Origin: Peribolospora baueri
Lineage: Eukaryota > Basidiomycota > Peribolosporomycetes > Peribolosporales > Peribolosporaceae
Direction: 5' to 3'
DNA length: 64,000 nucleotides
Assembly: GCA_029717555.1 (NCBI GenBank)
Contig: JAMDHS010000105.1
Location: 1-64,000 of the forward strand
The translations under genes and the position numbers were made by a program. The notes under the pieces were generated by a model, which was not told the origin of the DNA, did not search any database, and saw only the letters and a program-made list of their open reading frames with translations. Positions 11,368-22,432 of the stretch are shown one piece after another; position 1 is the first letter of the stretch, and the number at the start of each line of letters is the position of its first letter.

Positions 11368-11395
11368 GTCACGTGACCAATCGTTCATTATATAA
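11368..11395 (+). promoter_or_regulatory. CACGTG-containing element, copy B, overlapping a TATA-like box
   Basis: Second copy of the GTCACGTG...TTCATTAT element. Its 3' end runs directly into TATATAA (11389-11395), about 175 bp upstream of the transporter start codon, a reasonable place for a core promoter. The CCAAT word is inside this copy (GACCAATCG). Confidence 0.45.
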
Positions 11396-11569
11396 TATTA
11401 GGTCTAAAAGGCGGGGTGAGCTCCATATCGGGTGGGCGGCGCCGGCCATCTATCTGACTGCGAACACCACCACGTAATTCTTCTGTTTCGCCCCTCCACC
11501 TTCCATGGCCACGCAGCCTTCCCCCTCCATTACATTGCGTCTTGTTTCGTTACACCGTAGGATTTCACA

Positions 11570-14500
11570 ATGACGCCCCAAGAGCGCTTAAAAGCCGTCG
11601 TCCCACGGCTTCTCATGGTGACGCACAGCACCGGCTCCGCTGAGTCCGATCACGCGCTCAACGGCGATGCGCCCAAGCCTCCACCAGATGCGACTGTTTT
11701 CCCCCCACGGGAGGCAGACCCCACCTCGCTAGAGGACGCTGACGATGACGACGTCGGGTTGGAGCACGTGTTAGACGGCTTGGAGGGCGCGGGCGCGGGC
11801 GATGGCGATGGAGACGGCAAGGCGGGGGGTTGGTGGAAAAACAGGTTCTTGGCCAGGTTGACCGCCGTTGCCGGGCTGGGAGGTGAGCTCAACGTATTGA
11901 TGCTGCGGGCGTGGCTTTTCATGTGAGGTGCTCACTCCTTCTGTGCGGGTTTCACGTTGCGCTCGTTCTGCTTAGGCCTCGTGAGTCGCTCGCTCGGCGC
12001 TGCTCGGAGGAGGGTTTCAAGTTTCTTCCTCTGACTTTTACCGTATTTCTCCCGTTCTCTGGACTTTGACCAGATGTTTGGATGGGATACAGGTGCGAGG
12101 TTTGGCCAGGGTCACGGAGAGAGGATCCAGCTCTCATATCCTTGGCTCTATTTCTTTTCGCTTTACCCGTCCGCAGGTGTATGCGCCGGCGTACTTGTCT
12201 CCGTCGGCTCGGATTTGGGACATGCGGTGAGCCTTTTTCCGTCAGTCATCCCAACCTTCTCTCGGTCCTCATTATTGTTTTCCCTTTTAACCTCGCACTC
12301 GATTGCTCACAGCTCTCCCCCGCCGAACAAGAGCTCCTTGTGTCCGCGACCACGGTAGGCGCCATCTTCGGCGCTTTGGCTGCTGGGAGGTTATCGGACT
12401 GGATCGGACGCAAGATGGTGCTCGTCATTAGCAGCGTGTTTTTCTTGCTCGGGGCGGTCGAGCAGAGCGCCGCAAACATCTTGAAAGAGGTAAGGCACAG
12501 TTACTCGGTGAGGAAGGTCGCCCTTTCTGACCTGCATCGTTCTTCGCGCAGATCATCGTAGGACGAGTTATTGTCGGCCTAGGTACGTATGCTCATGGAT
12601 GGCGTTGGCCTCAGGTCTGCTGGCTGGCTCACGTCTCTGTCGCTTTAGGTGTCGGACTGGCATCCGTCGTAGTTCCCATCTATCTTGCAGAAATCAGTCC
12701 CCCATCAGTCCGAGGGCAGATCGTCTCGCTCAACGTCGTCCTCGTCACTGGTGGACAGGTAGCGGCCTATGTGCTTGACTCGATCCTATATCACGTTCCG
12801 CATGGCTGGCGGTGGATGGTCCTTGTGAGTTCGAACGTAGCGAATAAGCCGTGGTTCCTTCTGGAGTCGAAGATTGATGCGACTTGTATTTTTATAGGCG
12901 GGCGGGGTTCCTGCGATTGCTCAGATGGTTGGCCTTTACCGTTTACACGAATCACCGGTACGCAGCAACTTGAGTCTTTCTAAGTACTGCTCATGCGCGT
13001 CTTTTCGCATCGCTAACATAGCCCCCGATCCTTGTCCGCCTACATCACAGCGGTGGGATATCGCCAACGACCGCGTCGACCACGCGCGAAACACCCTCTC
13101 CCTCATCTTCCCAGAGGCGACGCCCGCGCAAATTGACCGCCAGATAGAACTTGTCCAACGGAGCTTACACGGCCGCGGCACGCACGGGGGGATCAGGTTG
13201 CATGAGAGGACGGGCAAGCTCCGCTTGCTGTTCAGGGAGCCGAGCAACCGGAAGGCACTCATGATCGCTTGCATGCTTCAGCTGTTCCAACAGGCCACGG
13301 GCTTCAAGTGAGTTCAGATCAGATTGCTGTTTGGATATCATCAATGTCTCATTCAGCACTCACACACGCCCTCTCTCCTCCTTTTTGTCCAAAGCTCACT
13401 CATGTGAGGTGCAGGCCCGGCTTTATAGGTAACAGTAAACTGTAGAAGACCGATACTGATATATATTTCACATTTTGTGCTCATTGTCTCAGGTATTACT
13501 CTTCCAAGGTGCTTCAAATGGCCGGTTTCGAGAGCAACCCGAACACGGCAGCGATCGGAGTCGCCCTTGCCAACTGGATCGGCACGATCGTCGCCCTCAA
13601 ATACATCGATCGGGTGGGAAGGCGAAGAATGCTGTAAGTGGATACGCCGTATCGAGGACTCTCGGCATGTTCTTCGGTGACCGTATGGCTTGCATATTGG
13701 CTGAATGATTCTGACTGGCGATCTCATCGTGTCCGCTGTCAGACTCTGGACTCTCGTCGGCATGATGATAGGCCTTTTCTTCCTCGGCCTCTCATTCCAG
13801 TTCATCCATCTTCGCGAGACCAGCCTGGACACAAAGCCGCCCTCGTCCCCTGAGATTTTGAACTCGACCCTTTCTACGCCGAACGGGACTGATTTAAACG
13901 ATGCGTCTGCTAGATCCTCGACCGTTACCGCCGCCGTTCGAACATTGCTGACGGCCGTCCGAACAGAGGTAGAGGCTGCAGCACGGTCAGGCGGCGGTGG
14001 CAGCGGGGGTCTATGGACGTGGATCTGCCTCTTGTCCATGATCTTTTTCTGCTCGTCGTTCGCCCTCGGCCTGGGCAACGTTCCGTGGCTCGTCATGAGC
14101 GAGATCTTCCCGAACAACGTCAGAGGTATCGGCTCCGGGTTCGCGACGGGTGAGCCTTCTATCCCGCTTCGGAGGGACTGGCCTGGCCGTCTTGCCTCGT
14201 CATCATATTGTTTTTGTTGACGTTCGGGCCGGTTCCTCGTGTGCTACGCTTGCTAGGCACCAATTGGCTCGCGAACCTCGTCGTCGCTGCGACGTATCTG
14301 CATCTCGTCCAAGGTGAGCGCCTGCCTGCAGCCCATTCTCTCGCCTCAGCCTGCCTGCTGATAGTCCTTCCATTCCATGTATGTTATGCTGTGGCACAGC
14401 AATCACCGCGAGCGGCACTTTCTGGCTCTACTGTGCCATATCTGGACTCGTGAGTTAGATTGTCCTAAAGTAGGCTGTTCAAATGGCCCGGTTTGGCTGA

Positions 14501-14674
14501 CGTGCTCTTCCTACCTTCCAGGCCTGGATCTTCACCTACCATTACGTGCCGGATATGTCCGGAATGTCGCTAGAGGGAGCGGGGCAGGTCTTTAGCCGCA
14601 ACATTGCATCCGGGGAGGAAGGCGGACCTGGCAGAGGAGCATATGCCGCTCTTCGTACACAGGAAGATCGATGA
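11570..14674 (+). CDS. ITR1: MFS inositol/sugar transporter (ITR/HMIT-like) with micro-exons
   Basis: Proton-coupled inositol or sugar importer of the plasma membrane, 634 residues, about 12 membrane segments. Exons: 11570-11882, 11976-11980, 12074-12092, 12177-12226, 12313-12489, 12553-12583, 12649-12824, 12898-12957, 13051-13307, 13395-13403, 13493-13633, 13743-14149, 14257-14313, 14400-14449, 14522-14674; all phases close. Motifs: LMFGWDTG, GRLSDWIGRK, HESPRWDI, QQATGFNSLMYYS, YIDRVGRRRM, and VPWLVMSEIFPNNVRG with GTNWLANLVVA, the last two typical of Itr1/HMIT proteins. A long loop before TM10 carries N-glycosylation sites (NST, NGT), as in HMIT. Exons 2 (5 nt) and 10 (9 nt) are required to restore conserved residues. 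A long acidic cytoplasmic N-terminus precedes TM1. Substrate is inferred. Confidence 0.9.
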
Positions 14675-15015
14675 ATGCGACCTTGCTTTGGACTCCTTTA
14701 AGACTCCTCCTACGTTAATCTAATTGATCCCTTCGTCCACTGCGCGAAAAGGCATTGTGCATTTGTGATCATGTTCGGATTCTTGTCATACGTACATAAA
14801 GAGTGTTGAATGTGCCGCGTTTCTTTGCGCGGCCAACGGAGGGTCGCGAAACCTCTGGTCGATGTCATGGGCGCTCGTCCACTGCTCTGGCGCGGATGCT
14901 CTTCTTAGGGAAGGTCATGATCGGTCCGTCATCTTCCACCGATCACGTCTGTGCGGCAGCTTCTTTCGTCAGCGTCATATCCACTCAGAGCTCCTAATTT
15001 GCTTATATCGTCATC
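14675..15015. other. Short intergenic region
   Basis: This region carries the 3' flank of the transporter and the promoter of the CCDC97-like gene, both on the plus strand. I see no gene, RNA or repeat in it. Confidence 0.6.
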
Positions 15016-16128
15016 ATGTCCGCACCGGGGCCATCTCAACGCCCTCCGAGACCCCTCTCTCCCAACTCGATTACCGCCATCTCATCCTGGCTCTCCCTGC
15101 CCACATCGCCGACAGCCTCCGAAGAAGTCCGGCAGCTGACCACCTCGCCGCTCTCGTTTCTCTCTACACACGCCCACTTCCTACCTCCTCACCTCCTGGC
15201 CCTCTTTGCCAATGTCACCACGCCGGAGGAGAGAGGTAGGATTAAGGAGGTGCGGAATAGACGGACGAGGTGGGCCACACAGCGCCCGCCGCCGAAGGAG
15301 CTGGGGTTGAGGGAGTGTAGGGAGAGGGATCCGCTTCTGTACAGCAGATTGGTGGGTAGGAAGGCGCCTCTGGAAGTGTCTTGGACAGCGGCGGGAGCGG
15401 CGTCTTCAAAGAGTCGAGGCGGTGTGGAAGGGGGTGGTGGATCGGACGCAGAGTACCCTGGTGTGCTGGGGAGGACTGGACCCAGTCAGCTCGGATCAGA
15501 GGAGGCAAGGGTTACCGCCAGTAATGGCGGGAATGCGAGCGGCTTTCACCGGCTGATCCAAAAGATGGATGAGGAAGAGCTGGAGGCGAAGCGAGGCAGG
15601 ATGCTTGCTGAGGAGACGCCTGAACCGGAGTACGACACTGACACTGACACTGACACCGATGAGGAGATGGAGGAGGACGAAGGAAATGGGCCCAAGTCGG
15701 CCGAACAAAAGAGATTTGAAGCGGTGATGGAAGCGGAGGATGAAGAGCTTCACGAAGCGGACGAGGAGCGTGAAGCGATCCGGACTGGCGGAGCTGGGCC
15801 TGGGGTGGAGCATGCGACGGTGGAGGAGGAAGAGAGAGATGATTTGAGGAATGTGGATGGGGAGCAAGACTTCTTGAGGACCATGACCGAGCTTTTCATC
15901 GCTGGCACTGATGTGAGCGGTCGAATGCTTGTATCACGCCTACCCCAGGATGGGATTGACCTCGTTTCTCCCCCTAACCTCTCCTCTCTTTTTCAGCCAG
16001 AGATGGACTACTCAGTAGACTTTGATGAGCGATGGGACGGCGCGGTGGCATCTACGCTCGAGGGCGAAGGGATGGGCGCGATAGATGACGAGGAGGAGCG
16101 GTGGTTTGAGGAAGAGGAAGCAGACTGA
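15016..16128 (+). CDS. CCDC97-like protein (DUF2052 family)
   Basis: Exons 15016-15912 and 15997-16128 give 342 residues, close to the roughly 340 of human CCDC97. The C-terminal signature is visible: DFLRTMTELFIAGTD joined to PEMDYSVDFDERWD, followed by an acidic end (EERWFEEEEAD). The N-terminal third has FLSTHAHFLPPHLLALF, also seen in the family. The middle is acidic and contains a DTDTDTDT run encoded by near-perfect GACACT repeats (about 15636-15660). The animal homologue associates with the spliceosome's SF3B; that is family knowledge, not shown here. The 84-nt intron is a multiple of three and stop-free, so retention would add 28 residues without breaking the frame. Confidence 0.8.
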   Translation: MSAPGPSQRPPRPLSPNSITAISSWLSLPTSPTASEEVRQLTTSPLSFLSTHAHFLPPHLLALFANVTTPEERGRIKEVRNRRTRWATQRPPPKELGLRECRERDPLLYSRLVGRKAPLEVSWTAAGAASSKSRGGVEGGGGSDAEYPGVLGRTGPSQLGSEEARVTASNGGNASGFHRLIQKMDEEELEAKRGRMLAEETPEPEYDTDTDTDTDEEMEEDEGNGPKSAEQKRFEAVMEAEDEELHEADEEREAIRTGGAGPGVEHATVEEEERDDLRNVDGEQDFLRTMTELFIAGTDVSGRMLVSRLPQDGIDLVSPPNLSSLFQPEMDYSVDFDERWDGAVASTLEGEGMGAIDDEEERWFEEEEAD

Positions 16129-16417
16129 TCCCATTCATTTACTGAACGTCCGCGTCCATCCTTGTGAGGTTGCTTGCTAGCGATGCCATATCTATCACTT
16201 TACCCACCACGGAGCGCACGACTACCTCGAGCACGGACGAATGACACGTAGCTGCTGGCGAGGCCCTTGCGATACATTGCTATCTAACTAGTTTACACGG
16301 CGCCCAAAGGAACGGCACCAAAGACATCGAGATCACTCTACATGAGAACCGGCCGAGGTACCATCCTGCTCTCCATCCCCTCCCTCCATGACCCCCTGCG
16401 CGACTGGATGTGTCCCA

Positions 16418-19400
16418 TCACCGCACTAACGTCCCGTTACCCGAATCCCCACGGGCGCTAGCACCCCCCGAACCCCAAGGGTGATCGGCGGGCCACTTGA
16501 AGTCTCCTCTCCCTTTGAGCCAGATGGGGTCCCACGGCTCGACGGTCCCATCGCCGAACGCACGTCTGGCGGAGCGGCCGTCGTTCTCTTTCCCGTTTCC
16601 TCCGAGCACGACGCCAGCAGGGGAGGCAAAGCGGCCGTTGCCCGCGCCCGGCCTGGGCGAGCCGAAGGACGCTCCGACAGCAGCGGATGCGGGCAGTAAC
16701 GGCGACTGCCCGTGCGAAAAGTCGATCGGCTGTACGACGCTTCGCGGGACCGTGGCAGGGAGGAACAGTTCTCCGCTCTCACCCGCCAGCCCAAGGCCGT
16801 AGCCCATCCCGTTCTCAGCAACGCCGTCTGCGACGCCCATTGCCGCAAGCCGTTCAGCTTCCCACTCCGCCGCAGACGCGGCAGCTCGGGCGGCGAAGAA
16901 AGTTCGCTTTCGAGGAGCTGGTCCTTTCCCCTTCCCGTTGGCCTTTCCGTTGCCGAAACGCATCCCTCGCCCAGAGCCAGTACCAGAACCTGATTCAGCT
17001 GCAGAGCCGGAATCGGCACGGGACATGCTGGGGTAGTCGTCGGTGAATACCGACTTAGCCAGTGCAAGCCGGTCGGAAGCGGGCCATAGCGGTGGGCGGG
17101 GTGAGAATTTATCTCTTCGTCGACGCGAGGAGCGTTGCCGGTGATCGTCTTCTTCGTCCGACATGGCCACGTCCGACTCCTCGGATGAAAAGGGCGAAGA
17201 AGCCAACACTCTGCTGGGGCCGTATCGGTCGATGTGGGCGTCGCGAAGGCGTTCTATCGAGGCAAATACAAGAAACGTTCAGCCCACCTTCGACGGACTT
17301 GACGTGCATATGTTTTGAGCCTTGCAAGAGACGATTGAAAGCCAGACACTCACGATTGATCGAATCATCCAGATCCGAGTCCTCGTCGTCTGACAACTCC
17401 ATCTCCCCCGGGTTGAGGCTGTCCCGAGGTGTCTCTTGCATCTGTATGCTCGGTGCCAGCGGCAGGTGTCGGAGGTTGTCAATGATCTTCGCTCTGTATG
17501 TGCATGTCAGGGGATGGGCGTAAGGCATCGTCAAAAATCATCGGCCGCGATCCCAACATCCCCATCGAGGGAGGAGCGAGCACGCCAGCGGATACTCACT
17601 TGATGTCCTCGAGGTACTGCCTCGTGTTAAGGTTATCCATATTATTGTTCGGCACGTCGAGACGATACTCCGGACCAAAGTATTGCAAGTACTCATTGAA
17701 CGGCAGGTCAGCCTCGACGTGCTGACCGGTGAGTATGCTAGTCTCGTATGTCCACGTGCGCGCGACGTTGCGGACCGTGTAGCCCCCACCGCCAAGGCAG
17801 AGGGTGGGTATGTTGAACGACTTGACGAACCGGACACACTCAGCGTGGCCTGGGGCGTTTATATGTGAGAAGATGATTGAGGGGACGTGTGTGTAAAGGG
17901 TCGGACACGCAAGCAGAGCCGCGACCTCACCTCTCATGCTCAGGTTGAAATTTCCCAGCTTATCGCCCGCAAGGGAGTCCGCCCCGCATTGAAGCACCAC
18001 CGCGGCTGGCCGATACCACTCCATGATGTGCCGGACGATCTGTGAAGCGGGTTCAAGTTCGAAGGTCGAGTTGCGAGTGATTGGGGGAAGGATCAATGAG
18101 CGACGACGAAAGCCTGCACGGCGACCTAGGCCAGACTTACCGGTTGGAAGATAGATTTGTATGACTCATCATCCATCCCATCCCTCATCGGCACATTGAC
18201 GGCGTAGTTCTTTCCCCTCTTCATGCCTATATCCCTCACGTCACCCGTTCCGGGGAAGAAGAACTCCCCTGCCTTGTGGAAGGAACAGGTCATGACGCGG
18301 TCGGTGGTGTAGAAGGCCTCTTCCACGCCGTCGCCGTGGTGGACGTCGATGTCGATGTAGAGCACTCGGTGGTGTTGTCTGCGACGGCAGACAAGGAAAC
18401 AAGCGAGTGTAAGCAAGGAAACGGAGATGTTACTTAGATCAGAGATGGCTGCTCACCTAAGCAACTCGAGAATAGCCAACACGATGTCATTGATGTAGCA
18501 GAACCCGCTGGCCTCTCGCTTCTTCGCGTGGTGCAGTCCGCCGGACCAGTTAATAGCTATGTCTGCTTCGCCGCTGTTCAGGCGATTAGCGGCGCCTTTG
18601 CATACGAGGAAAAGATCAAACATAAGCATTGAGAAAAAGGACCGACTCGTCAAAAGACAAGAGGGATAGCACCCACCGATCGAACCCCCGGCTGAGATGG
18701 TGCAAAACTCGAAGAGGCCTTCAAACGCCGGACAATCTTCGCCGATCAAATCTGTAGGTCGGTAGGCAAGCAGAAAGAGGGTAAGGAGAGAATACAGGGA
18801 CAAGCATTGGAGAGACGAGGAGGCGAAAGGGAAGGAAAGGGATAGAACGGAGTTGGGAGAGTTTATCAGTCCATCACTCTGCGAACCAACTTGTTTTCCT
18901 CCAATTCGGGACCTCCATCACCCAACGCCAGTAAAGTAGAGACCAAAGGAAACTCACACCTCTGTCCATACCCCGTAAGCTCCTCCACTGTTTCGGGGGT
19001 GACGCGCTGCAAAAAGTCGACGTACTCGTCCGTGTGAAAACGCGTCATTTGTTCTGGTGTTGCCCGTTTTGGGCGCTGGAGAGCGGGTGAGAGAATGGCA
19101 GAGGAGAGAAAGCCAGTGCAATGTAAGAGACGGGGAAGGCGGGGAGTGGTGGTACGTGGGGGGCCGTGCCGACGGGATCAGTGTGATCGAGGGAGGGAAG
19201 GATATGGAGACGGCGGGGAGGTCTCGGCACGACGGCATGCAGAGCCATCAACCTTAAAGGCGCTGTCCCACTCATGCTCAACCAGAGGCTGTCCAGCGTG
19301 ACCCACGGGGTTGCAGTGGCAGATGAACAGACAGCCTAAGCTCACCAGAATGTCCATATGCTGTGTCAAGCCGTAGTTGACGATGAGGTTGTGCGCCATG

Positions 19401-19880
19401 CGCATCCTGTGCGGCTTCATCGGGCTAATAAAAGGGCGAGGAAGAGGATGTATGGCGCGGTCGACGAAGGAAGAGGAACGGAGGAGGTGTTCGGCGAGGT
19501 CGTGAGGGTTACGTGCAAAGCATGAATGGCGGAGGGACACGAGCGGCGGAGGGCAAGGAGTGGTGAGAACGAACTGTCGACCGCCAGCAACTCGGATGTC
19601 CCGACATGGAGATATGGATAGAGTAAAAACGGGACGGCGCGCAATACTCACTGCCCAAGGCCGTAGTTGAAGTTGCCCACGTCGGCTGATATGGCGAGCG
19701 TCGCCAAAGCAGGCGCGAGAAGCGGGCAAGGTGAGCTCAGCTGGGGCCGAAAACAAGCGCCGCGCAAACGATCTCGTTGAAATGGGAGAGGAAGAACAGC
19801 TCACGGTCATAGTAGTATGATATTCGCTTGTTGGGCTGGCGCAGTGCGACCGGCGGGCTTTGTTGCTGCTGCTGCTCCAT
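16418..19880 (-). CDS. HOS2: Class I histone deacetylase, HOS2/HDAC3-like, with long C-terminal extension
   Basis: Zinc-dependent lysine deacetylase; yeast Hos2 works in the Set3 complex in the nucleus. Eleven exons: 19880-19805, 19685-19652, 19424-19346, 19075-18958, 18751-18677, 18595-18457, 18378-18141, 18039-17931, 17849-17600, 17493-17354, 17253-16418; 697 residues, phases close. Core motifs: [58 protein letters not shown], the zinc site [23 protein letters not shown] and [19 protein letters not shown]. The last, with ETSIL and RQYLEDIK, fits HDAC3/Hos2 better than Rpd3. After about residue 395 comes a tail of about 300 residues, first acidic ([13 protein letters not shown]), then Arg/Lys- and Gly/Ser-rich, with no domain I recognise. 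The N-terminus has a short Gln run. Confidence 0.93.
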
Positions 19881-20368
19881 CGCGGGGTATGTGCGACGGC
19901 GGACTGGCGTCGGCTCGCTGGTCGAAGGAGGGATGCGGCAGATGAGGTGGACGAGCGGGTGAGCGACAAGGTCGGATTGCCTGGGATGCAGTGAGAGTGG
20001 GAGGGGGAAGGAGGAGGTTGAGGTCGCCGCCGAGCTGACTGCCTTTCGCCCGCTGGCGTCTCTTTGTCCGTTCCCCCGCTCACGCTCTCATCTTGCCGTC
20101 CTTCGTTCCGACTGTCCGCGCCGCACGTGACCGGCGAAGCGCATATCAGCGTCGACTGCGGCGAGGTTTGAGGCGATGCGATCGGGAAGCCGGCGTGCGA
20201 GACACGACGACACAGATGGACCAGTCCCGAATTCTTCCCGACCCACTCCACCACCGCCTCCGCCTCCTCAGCGCTCGCACACAGACTCTGTGTCTCTTTC
20301 GGAGTCTGTACGGCTCCACAGCAACCTAGTTTTCCTTCTCAATTCGACAACGCCTGCAGCTCCTCGCC
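19881..20368. promoter_or_regulatory. Divergent promoter region between HOS2 and a membrane protein gene
   Basis: These 488 bp separate two start codons pointing away from each other, so both leaders and promoters should lie here. I see no clear TATA box and no coding region; the overlapping open frames on the minus strand are shadows. Confidence 0.5.
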
Positions 20369-21753
20369 ATGGTGCACGGCGCCATCGTAGCGTCGGTCGT
20401 AGTCATGAGCGTCGGCACGACCATCTTCCTCGTCGACCGCTACCTCCGTGCCCGTCAGGATTCGGGCGAAGAACCCATCACGGTGCTGGCTAGGGAAGTG
20501 CGGGAGCATGCCGAGCGCACGCGCAGGCTGGTCAAGCAGGACTGGGAGAGGGTGAGGAGGGCTTGGGAGAGGGGCCGCGGCGGTGAGGGAGAGGGTGGGG
20601 GAGAGGGAGGGGATGGAGGATGGGAGGAGAGGGAGATGAAGGAGAGGGACACGAGGGACACAGAGACCACGGAAGGGGAGCTCGGGCCATTTGGAAAGGC
20701 CATCTGCGTCAATGACACGTCGAAGGAGGGATTGAGAAGGAGGGGAAGAGGCGAAGATGCCCGCCATGCTGAGGTTAGTTACCTGATGAGCGAGCGACCG
20801 GAGAGCTTTTCCTCCCTCCTGGTCTTCATTGTCTTGCGTGTCGCTCATAGGACCGGACAAACTTTTTCTCTTTCTTTGAACGACTCTACAAGGTCGATCC
20901 TATTATCACCTTCGACATGGACTCGCCCCGTCGCTACGTCTTCGACGGACCCCAAAATTCTGCGATATCCACTACTGGCCTCCTCTTCGACTTTTCTGGC
21001 GATCAGTCCGCTCATTCTGCTCAAACGCGCATAGATACTCCTTCGCCGCCTTTGTCCGCCTCGTCCTCCACCCTTCACTCCTCCGAATCCCGTCGATCTT
21101 CCTTTTCGAGGATGGACGCTGGACACGCCGACCAGTCTGTCCGAGCTTCCCCACATCGGCGTCAGCACGAGGTAGATCCCTTCCTAGCCGCAGAGCGAGC
21201 GTCCACCGTTGCCTTCGACGGCATCCTCTCATTTCCCTCCAGCGAAGCGGGGACGGAAGCTGGCACAGATCGTGCTGCGGATACGGGCTTAGAACTGTTC
21301 AGCCCACCTTCCCAAGGCTACACTTCTTCGTCTGCCTCTTACGTCGGGGCAGGGTCTGATCGAGGGTGGGATGGTCTAGATGGGGAGGAGGGTAGCGATG
21401 GTGGTGGCGTCGCCGTTGATTTATCTCCTCATGCGGACGTCGATGGAGAAGGATTTTCCGAACCCGAACTTCTCCCAGACAATCTCTCTGGCAATTGCAA
21501 CGCCTACGACGCCTACGATCCCTTCTCGGACGAGACGGCGTTCGTCAGCGAAGAGGAGCATCTCAGGCAAGAGGGAAGTGCCATCTCGGGGGATATGTTC
21601 GAAGAGGATGTTAACGACAACGAGAGCTGGGCGAAATTGAGCGATGTCGGCTCCGGATACGGCTCCGCTTTCGGGTCTGGTTCGATGGAGGGGTCCGGCG
21701 TGGACAGTGAGGGCGAGGGGGCAAGTGAAGCGGGGAGGTGGGCTAAGATTTGA
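20369..21753 (+). CDS. Unknown signal-anchored protein with acidic, Ser-rich cytosolic or lumenal tail
   Basis: I do not recognise this gene. Exons 20369-20773 and 20851-21753 give 435 residues; the intron starts GTTAGT. Residues about 4-23 form one hydrophobic segment (GAIVASVVVMSVGTTIFLV), followed by a charged helix likely to form a coiled coil (about 30-70), then Gly/Glu-rich low complexity. The second exon opens with an aromatic block (DRTNFFSFFERLYKVDP) and continues as Ser/Asp/Gly-rich sequence with several acidic patches. The topology suggests a single-pass membrane protein, for example of the ER or mitochondrial surface. The start codon is the first ATG of the transcript region and begins the hydrophobic segment. 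It shares a divergent promoter with HOS2. Confidence 0.65.
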
Positions 21754-22432
21754 GCTGAGCTGATCTTAGCTAGGCAAGGTAGGAGGATGTGGCGGCGAAC
21801 GGGCCCTGAGGGTCTCTGCTCCGGTCTGGCGGGGCCGGCCGGGGGCGGCCGGGGAAGCCCGGTCGCCCCCGCATTTGATGCGATCTACGTCCCTGCCTTG
21901 TTCTTCTCGTCCCGCTTCGAGGCAGACGCTGCTATGCCGTTGGATGAGGTGCCGTTCTCTTCATCTTCGTACTAGTTCCCTCTCTTGTCGTTCACCTCCC
22001 TCCGACTTTCTCGAGAGACGACCCGGTTCGATTATCTCCACCTGGAGTTTTTCTTTCCTTTCTTTGGGTATGTTTGTCTTCCTCTGGGTTTGCCTGTACT
22101 CTTCCTCCTGTATCCCTTTCTGTCCACGCCGCTACACGCTGCGCGTGCGCGACTCTGTATCACTTTCTGTCCCTACCACCACCATTGCGTCCAATTTAGT
22201 CTGACAACTTAACCGCCTTGATCGATGTGTGGAGGACCGTGCGCAACCGCCGCAGTCGTTCTCCTCGCAGGAAGCATTTCTCGAAGTCTGGGTCCTTCAG
22301 GTTCCTTCTCGTCCATATCACATCGTCCATAGTCTCCACTGGCACACGACCGCGCGTGGCTGACTCTTTCGTAGCAGACGAACCCCTCCGCCTTTCATCA
22401 GAAGGTGTCTCTGGACCCGGTCGCAGTGAATC
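21754..22432. other. Intergenic region with a GC-rich hairpin
   Basis: The region is the 3' flank of the membrane protein gene and the promoter and leader of RMT2. Apart from the strong hairpin at 21841-21870 and pyrimidine-rich DNA before RMT2, I see nothing coding. Confidence 0.55.
21841..21870 (+). other. GC-rich stem-loop in the 3' flank
   Basis: A 13-base arm beginning GGGGGCGG (21841-21853) pairs with CCCGGTCGCCCCC (21858-21870) around a GAAG loop; as RNA the stem has one G-U wobble and no mismatch. It lies about 90 bp after the stop codon of the upstream gene, probably in its 3' UTR. A function in RNA stability is inference. Confidence 0.6.

Larger units (their letters stand above)
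9193..11569. other. Gene-poor interval of about 2.4 kb with duplicated segments
   Basis: No convincing intact gene was found between the GNAT-Mss4 start and the transporter start. The interval holds a diverged inverted duplication (near 9660-9850 and 10250-10450), a 105-bp tandem duplication (9983-10176), C-rich and pyrimidine-rich DNA near 10540-10830, and an AT-rich patch near 10990-11050. A short element is shared by the two edges of the interval. The short open frames here are overlapping and lack clear family motifs. Confidence 0.6.

Noticed and set aside
9198-11395. Two same-direction element copies as terminal repeats of a mobile element
   Set aside because: Only about 25 bp match well, no element-encoded protein or target-site duplication was recognised between or around them, and both lie in promoter positions.
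19178-20254. 358-codon minus-strand open frame over the HOS2 5' region
   Set aside because: It runs through three introns; only the short exon 19424-19346 belongs to the deacetylase in this frame.
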